This document shows positions 1 through 8,882 of a stretch of 12,108 nt of DNA, one piece after another. The stretch's first letter is position 1. Each line of letters begins with the position of its first letter. The notes below the pieces were generated by a model. That model did no database searches, was not told the origin of the DNA, and was given only the letters and a program-made list of their open reading frames with translations. The stretch comes from Natronohydrobacter sp. GTDB taxonomy: Bacteria; Pseudomonadota; Alphaproteobacteria; Rhodobacterales; Rhodobacteraceae. The stretch is taken from assembly GCA_007118445.1 (NCBI GenBank), contig SKRP01000124.1:1-12108 (forward strand), given 5' to 3'. The translations under genes were made by a program, and so were the position numbers.

Positions 1-615
1 GCCGTGGGGATCTATGACGAACCGCCCACGCGCGAAGAGATCGAGGCGGCACTTGCACAGGCCGGGCTGACGCAGGTCGGCAGTGACGCGATGCGCGATC
101 TGGTGGCGCTGTCGCGCGCGCTCGATCCGGGGGATTTCCGGCAGACGCTGGAAAAACTCGCGCTCTACAAATTCGGCGACAGCACCCCGCTTGCCCCCGA
201 AGATGTGGCCGCGATTGCCCCCATCAGCACGGAAGCGGCAGTCGATGATCTGCTGAACGCTGTGGCCGATGGACATGCCGCGCAGATCGGCCCGTTGCTT
301 GCAAGGTTGCAGGCGCAGGGCGTGGCGGCGGTGACGCTCGCGATCATGGCGATGCGGCATTTCCGCAGCCTGCATGCGATCAGTTGCGATCCGGGCGGGC
401 CATCCGCAGGCATTCAGCGCGCCCGCCCGCCCATCTTCGGTCCGCGCCGTGACCGCATGCTGGCGCAGGCGCAGGGCTGGGGGCTGGCGCGGCTGGAACG
501 CGCGCTTGCCGATCTGGTCGAGGCCGATCTGACCTTGCGCTCCGCGTCCAACGCGCCCAGCATGGCGGTCATGGAACGTGCCCTGATCCGGCTGGCGATG
601 ATGGGACGCAGGTAG
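1..615 (+). CDS. holA: DNA polymerase III delta subunit, C-terminal part (truncated by window edge)
   Basis: This is the 3' part of the gene for the delta subunit of the DNA polymerase III clamp loader, which opens the beta sliding clamp for loading on primed DNA. The frame is open from base 1, so the true start lies upstream; the GTG at position 4 is internal. About 204 residues are visible, against roughly 340 in the full family, corresponding to the end of the AAA+-like region and the helical collar domain. Supporting features are a segment reading LALYKFGDSTPLAPEDVAAI, which matches the part before the collar, then ALIMAMRHFRSLH-type helices and a C-terminal run of helices ending in ALIRLAMMGRR. 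Recognition is by overall pattern rather than catalytic residues, since delta has none. The stop TAG is 11 bp before the glutathione S-transferase start, so the two may share a transcript. Confidence 0.85.
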   Translation, partial: AVGIYDEPPTREEIEAALAQAGLTQVGSDAMRDLVALSRALDPGDFRQTLEKLALYKFGDSTPLAPEDVAAIAPISTEAAVDDLLNAVADGHAAQIGPLLARLQAQGVAAVTLAIMAMRHFRSLHAISCDPGGPSAGIQRARPPIFGPRRDRMLAQAQGWGLARLERALADLVEADLTLRSASNAPSMAVMERALIRLAMMGRR

Positions 616-626
616 AAGAGGGATAC

Positions 627-1220
627 ATGTATACAGTCATCGGCAAGGCAAATTCCCGCGCGACGCGCGTGCTGTGGATGCTGGAAGAACTTGGCCAGTC
701 TTATGAGCATATCCCTGCCGCGCCGCGTTCGGAAGGGGTGATCAGTTTCAACCCGGCCGGAAAAGTACCGGTATTGATCGAGGATGGCACGCCGATCACG
801 GATTCGACCGCGATCATCCAGTATCTGGCCGACAAGCATGGCGCGCTGACCTATCCGGCAGGCACGCTGGATCGCGCCCGGCAGGACAGTCTGACACAAT
901 TTCTGCTCGATGAATTTGACGCGGCCTTGTGGATGGCCGCGCGCCATTCCTTCATTCTGCCCGAAGCGATGCGGCAATCCTCGATCAAGGAATCGCTGAT
1001 CTGGGAGTTTACCCATAGCCAGAAAACGCTGGTGCACCGGATGGGTGAAGGGGATTTCCTGATGGGGGCACAGATGACCGTTCCTGATATTCTGCTCACC
1101 CATTGCGGCATCTGGGCAAAAGTCGCGAAATTCCCGATTCAGGAAGAACGGCTGGGGGCCTATCTTGAGCGCATGACCGCGCGCCCGGCGCTGGTCAAGG
1201 TTCTGGCGCAGATGGGCTGA
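627..1220 (+). CDS. Glutathione S-transferase family protein
   Basis: A 197-residue cytosolic-type glutathione S-transferase-like protein, about the usual family length. The N-terminal thioredoxin-fold domain covers roughly residues 1-72. It has a SRATRVLWMLEE segment (residues 10-21) where the catalytic Ser/Cys region normally lies, the conserved cis-proline in NPAGKVPVL (Pro48), and the Asp59-Ser60 pair in ITDSTAII that usually contacts the gamma-glutamyl group of glutathione. The all-helical C-terminal domain carries the N-capping motif TVPD (residues 151-154) at the start of the central helix. An AGAGGG ribosome site at 617-622 precedes the ATG by 4 bases. The gene follows holA by 11 bp. 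Family membership is clear; substrate and class cannot be read from the sequence, and it could act in detoxification, stress response or as a non-enzymatic homologue. Confidence 0.85.
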   Translation: MYTVIGKANSRATRVLWMLEELGQSYEHIPAAPRSEGVISFNPAGKVPVLIEDGTPITDSTAIIQYLADKHGALTYPAGTLDRARQDSLTQFLLDEFDAALWMAARHSFILPEAMRQSSIKESLIWEFTHSQKTLVHRMGEGDFLMGAQMTVPDILLTHCGIWAKVAKFPIQEERLGAYLERMTARPALVKVLAQMG

Positions 1221-1325
1221 CGCATCAGTGTCCTGCGGCGGCGCTGCTGCACTGCTGCCAGCCGGAGCGCGGTGACGCCTGAGTTTCTTCGGTTTTTGCT
1301 GGGCTGCCGCGTGTCTGAAGGGGTC

Positions 1326-1380
1326 GCGGGCCTTGCGGCCCGCAGCCTTCGGCGAGAGTATTTGAGGCAAGATGAAAACA
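1326..1380. other. Intergenic hairpin plus putative Rhodobacterales intergenic element
   Basis: Directly seen: a perfect 7-bp stem, GCGGGCC (1326-1332) and GGCCCGC (1337-1343), with the 4-base loop TTGC. It is followed by CTTCGGCGAGAGTATTTGAG and then GCAAGATGAAAACA. From memory, similar strings (a C/T-rich arm, GGCG, AGTATTT, then a purine-rich GCAAGATGAA end) recur between genes in Rhodobacterales genomes; I cannot verify this here. It lies 105 bp after the glutathione S-transferase stop and may act as its terminator or RNA 3' end, but there is no proper T-tract directly after the stem. No second copy is seen in this window. Confidence 0.35.
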
Positions 1381-1399
1381 GCCTTGGATTGCCTGGTGA

Positions 1400-1430
1400 C
1401 ACGGCCCCGGATTGCTCCCGCCGGGCCGTG
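1400..1430 (-). terminator. Possible hairpin terminator at the 3' end of pheA
   Basis: A perfect 8-bp inverted repeat, CACGGCCC (1400-1407) and GGGCCGTG (1423-1430), lies directly against the pheA stop codon (TAG, complement of 1431-1433). The loop is 15 bases. No T-run follows on the minus strand until a weak TTTT some 20 bases on, so it is a poor intrinsic terminator by sequence and may instead stabilise the RNA 3' end. Confidence 0.35.
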
Positions 1431-2261
1431 CTATCGCCGCGCCGGGTCGGCGGGATAAGTGCCGAGAATCTGCAGATAGGACGTGAAATAGCGCAGTTCA
1501 TCGAGCGCACGCGCCACATTTTCATCCTCTGGGTGACCTTCGATCTCGGCGAAAAACTGGGTCGCGGTGAAAGAGCCATCCACCATGTAGCTTTCGAGCT
1601 TCAGCATGTTCACATTATTCGTCGCAAAGCCGCCCATCGCCTTGTAAAGTGCCGCAGGAATGTTGCGCACGCGAAACAGGAAGCTGGTCATCATCTGCTC
1701 ACCCCGCCGCATGAGGTCGATATCGCGGGCCATGATCAGAAACCGCGTGGTGTTGTCGGGGCGGTCTTCGATATGGGCGGCCAGCACCTCGAGCCCGTAG
1801 ATCTTGGCAGCCATCTCGCTGGCAAGCGCCGCATGGGACGGATCACCGCGCTCGGCTATTTCGCGCGCAGCGCGAGCATTGTCGGAACTGATCACACCAT
1901 TGATCGCGTGTCTGCGCAGGAAGCCGCTGCATTGCGGCAGGATCACCGGATGGCCATGCGCCTCGCGGACCTGATCCAGCCGCGCGCCCCTGACGCCCAG
2001 CAGATTGACATGCACCCGCACGAACGCTTCGGCGACGATATGCAACCCGCTTTCGGGCAGCAGCTGATGCACATCGGCCACGCGCCCGTAGATCGAGTTT
2101 TCGACCGCGACCATGGCCAGATCGGCCGCGCGATCGCGAACAGCGGACATTGTGTCATGAAAGGTCATGCAGGGCAGGGGCGTGTAATCCGGGCGCGCAT
2201 CAGCGCAAGCCTGGTGCCCATAGGCACCGAGTTCCCCTTGAAATGCAATTCTGCCTGACAT
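1431..2261 (-). CDS. pheA: Prephenate dehydratase, monofunctional with C-terminal ACT domain
   Basis: Converts prephenate to phenylpyruvate with loss of water and CO2, the committed step of phenylalanine synthesis in the cytosol. The 276-residue protein has the catalytic domain first: RIAFQGELGAYGHQA at residues 4-18, VAVENSIYGRV around 51-61, and the catalytic TTRF motif at 171-174 (Thr172 being the essential Thr of the family). An ACT regulatory domain follows at about 193-270, with the phenylalanine-binding LES at 222-224 inside NMLKLESYMVDG; the family presence of this domain implies feedback inhibition by phenylalanine. There is no chorismate mutase domain, as usual outside enteric bacteria. 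The frame opens further upstream (ATG at 2300, 13 extra residues), but the extension MPDRAKSASVSGN is non-conserved in character and the inner ATG starts right before the first beta strand. Neither start has a strong ribosome site. One oddity: AYG where many homologues have AYS. Confidence 0.93.
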   Translation of the reverse strand: MSGRIAFQGELGAYGHQACADARPDYTPLPCMTFHDTMSAVRDRAADLAMVAVENSIYGRVADVHQLLPESGLHIVAEAFVRVHVNLLGVRGARLDQVREAHGHPVILPQCSGFLRRHAINGVISSDNARAAREIAERGDPSHAALASEMAAKIYGLEVLAAHIEDRPDNTTRFLIMARDIDLMRRGEQMMTSFLFRVRNIPAALYKAMGGFATNNVNMLKLESYMVDGSFTATQFFAEIEGHPEDENVARALDELRYFTSYLQILGTYPADPARR

Positions 2262-2320
2262 GTTTCCGCTCACACTTGCCGATTTCGCCCTGTCGGGCAT
2301 TTCGTCGCGCTAACTATCGC

Positions 2321-2350
2321 TTGAAACCTGCAAGGGGAAGCGGATACATA
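2321..2350 (+). promoter_or_regulatory. Candidate sigma-70-type promoter for the cytochrome c gene
   Basis: TTGAAA (2321-2326) resembles a -35 box, and TACATA (2345-2350) after an 18-base spacer resembles a weak -10 box. It lies in the 121-bp divergent region between pheA and the cytochrome gene, about 33 bases before the cytochrome ATG. The -10 match is only 3 of 6, so this is a guess by position as much as by sequence. A promoter for pheA on the other strand should be in the same region, but I could not pick one. Confidence 0.3.
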
Positions 2351-2382
2351 GGCGCAACTCTGCTGGGCTACAGGATTGCGAT

Positions 2383-2889
2383 ATGTTTGACACGATGGTG
2401 ATCACCAAGGCCGTCGCCGCCTTTTGCGGCGCGTTGCTGGTCTTTCTTCTGGGCAACTGGGCTGCCAAGGAAATCTATGTGCCGCGCAATGCCAATGCGC
2501 CACAGGCATTCGTGATCGACACGGGTGCAGATGATGTCGCGGCAGAGCCCGTGGCCGAACTGAGCTTTGACGAGGCCTGGGAAGTTGCCGATGCCAGCGC
2601 CGGATCGCGGTTGTGGTCGCAATGTCGCGCCTGCCACGCGCTGGAAGAGGGGCGCAACGGTGTCGGTCCGTATCTTCACGGCGTTGTAAACCGCGCCATC
2701 GGCGAGGTTGACGGGTTCAACTATTCCGGTGCGCTTGCGCAAGCGGGCGATGCCTGGACGCCGGAAGTGCTGTCGGCCTTCATCGAGAACCCGAATGCGG
2801 TCACGCCTGGCACGTCGATGAGTTTCCGCGGTATTTCGGATGTGCAGGACCGTGCAAACCTGATCGCTTACATGGAAAGCGAGAGCTGA
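2383..2889 (+). CDS. Membrane-anchored class I cytochrome c (CycM / cytochrome c_y type)
   Basis: A 168-residue electron carrier tethered to the inner membrane with its haem domain in the periplasm. Residues 8-24 form one uncleaved hydrophobic anchor (AVAAFCGALLVFLLG region), followed by an acidic, alanine-rich linker to about residue 70. The haem domain has the covalent haem motif CRACH at 81-85, a GVGPYLHGVVNR stretch at 93-104 typical of mitochondrial-like class I cytochromes c, and the distal ligand Met146 in PGTSMSFRGI. Known relatives (cytochrome c_y of Rhodobacter, c552/CycM of Paracoccus and Bradyrhizobium) carry electrons from the bc1 complex to terminal oxidases or, in phototrophs, to the reaction centre; which applies here is unknown. 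The ribosome site AGGA (2372-2375) is 7 bases before the ATG. The gene is divergent from pheA and ends in a strong terminator, so it appears monocistronic. Confidence 0.9.
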   Translation: MFDTMVITKAVAAFCGALLVFLLGNWAAKEIYVPRNANAPQAFVIDTGADDVAAEPVAELSFDEAWEVADASAGSRLWSQCRACHALEEGRNGVGPYLHGVVNRAIGEVDGFNYSGALAQAGDAWTPEVLSAFIENPNAVTPGTSMSFRGISDVQDRANLIAYMESES

Positions 2890-2915
2890 TTACCGCAGCC
2901 ATGGTTTGACTGCAG

Positions 2916-2944
2916 GGTCGTCCGGATGCCGGGCGGCCTTTTTT
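2916..2944 (+). terminator. Intrinsic terminator after the cytochrome c gene
   Basis: GGTCGTCC (2916-2923) pairs with GGGCGGCC (2931-2938) over 8 bp, including two G-U pairs, around a 7-base loop. Six T residues (2939-2944) follow immediately. It starts 27 bases past the cytochrome stop and separates that gene from the yej cluster. Confidence 0.85.
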
Positions 2945-3063
2945 CATGGCGGTTTCCATCAAAATCCCTTGTCCTGACCGTGAAACGCGCGCTCAGCAGT
3001 CGACAGCCGCGCAGAAAGACTAAATAAAGGAGCCGAAGGCCCAGCAAGAAAGAGGCCCGCCAG

Positions 3064-3070
3064 AGGAGGA
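3064..3070 (+). promoter_or_regulatory. Strong ribosome binding site that fixes the yejA start
   Basis: AGGAGGA ends 7 bases before the ATG at 3078. The alternative in-frame TTG at 3072 would leave a gap of only one base, so the ATG is the start. The near-perfect Shine-Dalgarno match suggests high translation, as is usual for abundant periplasmic binding proteins. Confidence 0.85.
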
Positions 3071-3077
3071 GTTGCCA

Positions 3078-4952
3078 ATGTTTTGCAAGACGACTGCACG
3101 TCTTTCCGTCACCGGGCTGTTACTGTCACTCTCATTCGCGCTGCCTGCTTCGGCGACCGAGCCCGTGACCGAGCCGGAAATCATCAGCACGCATGGCTAT
3201 TCCACTTTCGGCGATCTGAAATACCCTGCTGACTTCCCCCATTTCGATTTCGTCAATCCCGACGCGCCGAAGGGCGGCACGATTTCGCTGTCGGCCGAAG
3301 GCACGTTTGACAGCATGAACGCCTATTCCACCCTGCGCGGCACACCGGGGCGTCTGTCCACCGTCATGTATGAGCGTATCCTGACCTCATCGCTTGATGA
3401 GGTCAGCGCCAGCTATTGCCTGCTCTGCACCCATATGGAATATCCTGTAAGCAAGGACTGGGTCATCTTCCACCTGCGTCCCGAAGCGCAGTTTTCCGAT
3501 GGCACCCCGCTGACCGCGCATGATCTGGTCTTTTCACACAAGTTGCTGCTTGATCAGGGCACGCCCTCTTACGCGAATTACGTCAGTCAGGTTGTGGCCA
3601 GCGCCGAGGCGCTGGATGATCACCGCGTGAAATTCACCTTTGCGGACGGGATTCCGCGCAAGAACCTGATCTCGCTTGTGGGGGGGACACCGGCCTGGTC
3701 GAAAGCCTGGTACGAGGAAACCGGCGCGCGGCTGGACGAATCGCGGATGGATATCTCGCCGGGCTCTGGCCCCTTCATGCTGGACCGCGCGACAGCGGGG
3801 CGCGAGATCGTCTACCGGCGCAACCCCGATTATTGGGGTCGGGATTTGCCCGCGATGCAGGGGCGCGCCAATTTTGACCGCATACGCATAGTTTATTACG
3901 CGGATTCGAATGCAGCTTTCATCGGTTTCACCTCGGGCGATTACACATTCCGGGTCGAGAACAGCTCGATCAACTGGGCCACGGCCTATGACTTTCCAGC
4001 GGTGCAGCGCGGGCATGTGGTCCGCGCCGAACCCGAAGATGGCAATCTGCCCACCGCCAGCGGCTTCGTGTTCAACCTGCGACAAGAGCTGCTGCAGGAT
4101 CGCAATATCCGTCGGGCGCTTGGCTTGATGTATAACTTCACCTTCACCAATGAGACCCTGCAATTCGGCATGTTCGACCAGCGTGAAAGCTTCTGGCAGG
4201 GCTCTGATCTGCACGCGCGCGGGGTCGCCGAAGGGCTGGAGCTGGAATATCTGCAGACAGTTGCCCACCTGATTGACCCTGAAATCCTGACTGAACCGGC
4301 CTTCATGCCGCATGAATCAGGCGCCAGGCAGCTCGATCGTGGCAACCTGCGCCAGGCCCTCGCGCTGATGGAGGAAGCTGGCTATTCCACTGATGCGGAT
4401 GGGCTTTTGCGCAATGCTGACGGCGACACGCTCGATATCGAGTTTCTGGAGCGTAACGCCACTTTCGACCGGATCATCCTGCCCTATATCGAAAACCTGC
4501 GGCGTTTGGGGGTGAATGCCGAATATCGGCGGATTGATCCGGCGCAATATCAGCTTCTGCGCCAGACCTTCGATTATGACATGATCGTTGCAGGCTATAA
4601 TACCGGGCTGGAAGAAGGGATCGGGCTGTCGCAGCGATTTGGCACCGAAGACCGCGACGACGTTTTCAACCCTGCCGGCTTTGGCCATCCGGCCGTGGAC
4701 AAGCTGATCGATATCGTCGTCGATGCCACCACCTATGACGAAATGGCCGCAGGCGTCCGCGCGATTGACCGGATCATGCGGCATGAGTATTTCATGGTGC
4801 CGACCTGGTATCGCGGCGAGCATATGATTGCCTATTACGACATGTATGGCCACCCGGACCCGTTGCCGCCCTTCAGCCTGGGGGAAATCGATATCTGGTG
4901 GCATGATGCGGACAAGGCTGAAGCGCTGCGTGCCGCTGGCGCGATTCGCTAG
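3078..4952 (+). CDS. yejA: Periplasmic peptide-binding protein of a YejABEF-type ABC importer
   Basis: A 624-residue extracellular solute-binding protein of family 5 (SBP_bac_5), near the ~600 usual for YejA. It captures oligopeptides or peptide-like compounds in the periplasm and delivers them to YejB/YejE. A signal peptide is evident: Lys4 and Arg8, a hydrophobic core at about 11-22, and an ASA cleavage site after Ala26. The mature N-terminus has the family signature HGYSTFGDLKYP and FDFVNPDAPKGG (residues 39-67), then the domain I segment LRPEAQFSDGTPLTAHDLVF (132-151) and RNPDYWGRDLP (247-256). It has no lipobox, so it is soluble. Cys113 and Cys116 (CLLC) could form a disulphide. Escherichia coli YejA takes part in microcin C uptake and rhizobial/Brucella Yej systems affect antimicrobial-peptide resistance; the ligand here is unknown. 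It is the first gene of the cluster, 12 bp before yejB. Confidence 0.92.
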   Translation: MFCKTTARLSVTGLLLSLSFALPASATEPVTEPEIISTHGYSTFGDLKYPADFPHFDFVNPDAPKGGTISLSAEGTFDSMNAYSTLRGTPGRLSTVMYERILTSSLDEVSASYCLLCTHMEYPVSKDWVIFHLRPEAQFSDGTPLTAHDLVFSHKLLLDQGTPSYANYVSQVVASAEALDDHRVKFTFADGIPRKNLISLVGGTPAWSKAWYEETGARLDESRMDISPGSGPFMLDRATAGREIVYRRNPDYWGRDLPAMQGRANFDRIRIVYYADSNAAFIGFTSGDYTFRVENSSINWATAYDFPAVQRGHVVRAEPEDGNLPTASGFVFNLRQELLQDRNIRRALGLMYNFTFTNETLQFGMFDQRESFWQGSDLHARGVAEGLELEYLQTVAHLIDPEILTEPAFMPHESGARQLDRGNLRQALALMEEAGYSTDADGLLRNADGDTLDIEFLERNATFDRIILPYIENLRRLGVNAEYRRIDPAQYQLLRQTFDYDMIVAGYNTGLEEGIGLSQRFGTEDRDDVFNPAGFGHPAVDKLIDIVVDATTYDEMAAGVRAIDRIMRHEYFMVPTWYRGEHMIAYYDMYGHPDPLPPFSLGEIDIWWHDADKAEALRAAGAIR

Positions 4953-4964
4953 GGTCCATCACGC

Positions 4965-6059
4965 ATGGCCGCCTATATCCTGCGCCGCCTCGCCCTGATC
5001 ATCCCCACTTTGCTGGGGGTGATGCTGATCAATTTCGCGCTGGTGCAATTCGTGCCCGGCGGCCCTATCGAACAGGTCATCGCCCGGATGCAGGGCGAGG
5101 GCGACGTGTTCGCCAATATCGCCGGGGGTCGCGGCGATATGGGTTCAGAGATGCAGGCGGGCCAGGACGAGCGCTATACTGGCGCGCGCGGGCTGCCCCC
5201 GGAATTCATCGCGCAGCTGGAACGCGAATTCGGTTTCGACAAACCCCCTGTCGAGCGCTTTCTGCACATGATGTGGAATTACATGCGCTTCGATTTCGGC
5301 TACAGCTATTTCCGTTCGATTTCCGTGGTGGATCTGGTGATCGAGAAATTACCGGTCTCGATCACACTGGGGTTATGGTCCACGCTGATCGCCTATCTGG
5401 TGTCGATCCCGCTGGGCATCCGCAAGGCAGTGCGCGACGGGTCGCGGTTTGACACATTCACATCCGGGCTGATCATCGTGGCCTATGCGATCCCCGGTTT
5501 CCTGTTCGCGATCCTGCTGCTGGTCGTGTTCGCGGGCGGGTCGTATTTCCAGATCTTCCCGGCCCGAGGGCTGACCAGCCCGCAAGAGGTCTGGGAGACG
5601 TTGTCATTCTGGGGCAAGGTCAGGGATTATTTCTGGCATATCACCTTGCCGGTGATCGCCTCGACCATTTCAGCCTTTGCGACGCTCACATTGCTGACCA
5701 AGAACAGTTTTCTGGACGAAATCCGAAAACACTATGTCATCACAGCGCGCGCCAAGGGGCTGAGTGACGGCAAGGTGCTCTATGGGCATGTGTTCCGCAA
5801 TGCGATGCTGATCGTGATCGCAGGCTTCCCGGCCGTGTTCGTGGGCGTGTTCTTTGGTGGCTCGCTGTTGATCGAGACGATATTCTCGCTCGACGGGCTG
5901 GGGCGACTGGCTTTTGAAGCGACAGTTGCGCGCGATTACCCGGTGATGTTCGGCACGCTCTTCGTGTTCGGGTTGATCGGGCTGGTGGTCGGGCTGATCT
6001 CGGACCTGATGTATGTCTGGATCGATCCGCGCATCGATTTCGAGTCGCGGGAGACCTGA
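4965..6059 (+). CDS. yejB: Inner-membrane permease subunit YejB of the peptide ABC importer
   Basis: A 364-residue permease of the DppB/OppB type (BPD_transp_1), forming half of the membrane channel with YejE. The N-terminus MAAYILRRLALIIPTLLGVM and the FVPGGPIEQ motif (29-37) are hallmarks of the first helix of this family. There are about six membrane segments, near residues 9-29, 131-151, 167-189, 226-246, 281-306 and 327-350. The cytoplasmic EAA-like loop that docks on the ATPase is ARAKGLSDGKVLYGHVFRNA (261-280). Between helix 1 and helix 2 lies an extended hydrophilic segment (about 38-90), which is longer than in DppB and typical of the YejB branch. The ribosome site AGGG (4951-4954) overlaps the yejA stop codon. 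Translational coupling to yejA is likely. Confidence 0.93.
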   Translation: MAAYILRRLALIIPTLLGVMLINFALVQFVPGGPIEQVIARMQGEGDVFANIAGGRGDMGSEMQAGQDERYTGARGLPPEFIAQLEREFGFDKPPVERFLHMMWNYMRFDFGYSYFRSISVVDLVIEKLPVSITLGLWSTLIAYLVSIPLGIRKAVRDGSRFDTFTSGLIIVAYAIPGFLFAILLLVVFAGGSYFQIFPARGLTSPQEVWETLSFWGKVRDYFWHITLPVIASTISAFATLTLLTKNSFLDEIRKHYVITARAKGLSDGKVLYGHVFRNAMLIVIAGFPAVFVGVFFGGSLLIETIFSLDGLGRLAFEATVARDYPVMFGTLFVFGLIGLVVGLISDLMYVWIDPRIDFESRET

Positions 6060-6062
6060 GCC

Positions 6063-7261
6063 ATGGACCAGCGCACGGAAGCCTTCGTCTCGCCCCCCGA
6101 TCCGGTGCCGCAGCCGGATGGCACGATCACCATGCCGCCGCCGAAAAAGCGCTTCGGCATCACCATTTCGGCCCTCAACCGCCGCCGCTGGCGTAATTTC
6201 AAGGCCAATCGCCGCGCCTTCTGGTCGCTGATCATTCTGGGCGTGCTGTATGGCTTGTCGCTCTTTGCCGAATATATCGCCAATGATCGTCCCATCATCG
6301 TCAGCTTCCGGGGCGAGTTGCATTTCCCAATCCATCGCTTCTATCCCGAAACGGCCTTTGGTGGCGATTTCCGCACCGAGGCCGTCTATCGCGACGCAGA
6401 AGTGCAATGCCTGATCCGCACGGGCGGGGCCGAGCTGTGTCTGGACGACCCCGAAGAGGCCATGGCACAGGCCGCCACTGGCATCGTGGATGGCGAAGAG
6501 ATCGCGCCGGGCTGGATGCTCTGGCCGCTGATCCCCTATAGCTACAACACCATCAATGATATCGGCCGCGCCGCGCCCTCGCCCCCGGATGACCGCCACT
6601 GGCTGGGCACGGATGACACCGCGCGCGATGTGATGGCCCGGATCATCTACGGGTTCCGGCTGTCGATCACTTTCGCGCTGATCGTCACGACCCTGACCTC
6701 GATCATCGGCATTGCCGCAGGGGCCGTGCAGGGCTTTTTCGGCGGGCTGCTGGATCTTTTGTTCCAGCGCGTGATCGAATTGTGGAACTCGGTCCCGTCG
6801 CTCTACGTCATCATCATCCTGTCCTCGATCTTCGCGATCAATTTCTGGTTGCTGGTGTTCCTGATGACGCTTTTCGGCTGGACCGGATTGGTGGGCGTGG
6901 TGCGCGCGGAATTCCTGCGCGCGCGGAATTTCGAATATGTCCGCGCCGCCCGCGCGCTGGGCGTGTCGAACCTGACCATCATGTTCCGTCATGTCCTGCC
7001 CAACGCCATGGTGGCAACCCTGACCTTTTTGCCCTTCATCATCACAGGCGTCATCGGGTCGCTGGCCGCGCTCGATTTCCTGGGTTTCGGCCTGCCTTCG
7101 TCAGCGCCCAGCCTTGGTGAAATGACCCTGCAGGCGCGCAACAATCTGCAGGCCCCCTGGCTGGGCTTCTCGGCCTTCTTCACCTTCGCCATCATGCTGT
7201 CGCTTCTGGTGTTCATCTTTGAAGGGGTGCGCGATGCGTTCGACCCCAGAAAGACCTTTGC

Positions 7262-7265
<4 letters not shown>
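6063..7265 (+). CDS. yejE: Inner-membrane permease subunit YejE of the peptide ABC importer
   Basis: A 400-residue permease of the OppC/DppC type, partner of YejB. A proline-rich cytoplasmic N-terminus (1-30, with PPDPVPQPDG) precedes the OppC-like NRRRWRNFKANRRAFWSL segment (39-56) and the first membrane helix at about 53-73. A large periplasmic loop runs to about 180 and includes two cysteines (Cys116, Cys126). The family signature HWLGTDDTARDVMAR is at 179-193, followed by five further hydrophobic segments. The EAA loop reads AARALGVSNLTIMFRHVLPN (295-314). The gene begins 3 bp after the yejB stop, with a GGGAG ribosome site (6049-6053) inside yejB, and its TGA overlaps the yejF ATG by four bases. 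This spacing indicates one polycistronic message. Confidence 0.93.
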
Positions 7266-8866
<1,601 letters not shown>

Positions 8867-8870
8867 CGCG

Positions 8871-8875
8871 AAAGG
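8871..8875 (+). promoter_or_regulatory. Ribosome binding site that decides a GTG start
   Basis: AAAGG sits 7 bases before the GTG at 8883. The upstream in-frame ATG at 8757 lies 110 bases inside yejF and would add 42 residues of non-family sequence, whereas the protein starting at 8883 begins exactly at the MKVLFVHQNFPGQF motif. An adjacent GTG at 8880 is possible but is too close to the site. Confidence 0.7.
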
Positions 8876-8882
8876 CCGTGTG

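Noticed and set aside
414..1370. Minus-strand open frame of 318 codons opposite holA and the glutathione S-transferase
   Set aside because: Both plus-strand genes are recognisable and properly spaced with a ribosome site; the antisense frame has neither motif nor start signal.
1272..2258. Plus-strand open frame of 328 codons opposite pheA
   Set aside because: The pheA frame carries complete catalytic and ACT motifs, whereas this frame is a His/Arg-rich mirror with no family resemblance.
3414..3431. Possible haem-binding motif in YejA
   Set aside because: The residues are CxxCxH with an extra residue before His; covalent c-type haem attachment needs CxxCH, and the protein is otherwise an ordinary peptide-binding protein.
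5670..6992. Minus-strand open frame of 440 codons opposite yejB/yejE
   Set aside because: It lies wholly antisense to two clearly recognised permease genes, is rich in His, Gln, Asp and Arg as expected for a mirror frame of GC-rich code, and has no recognisable domain.
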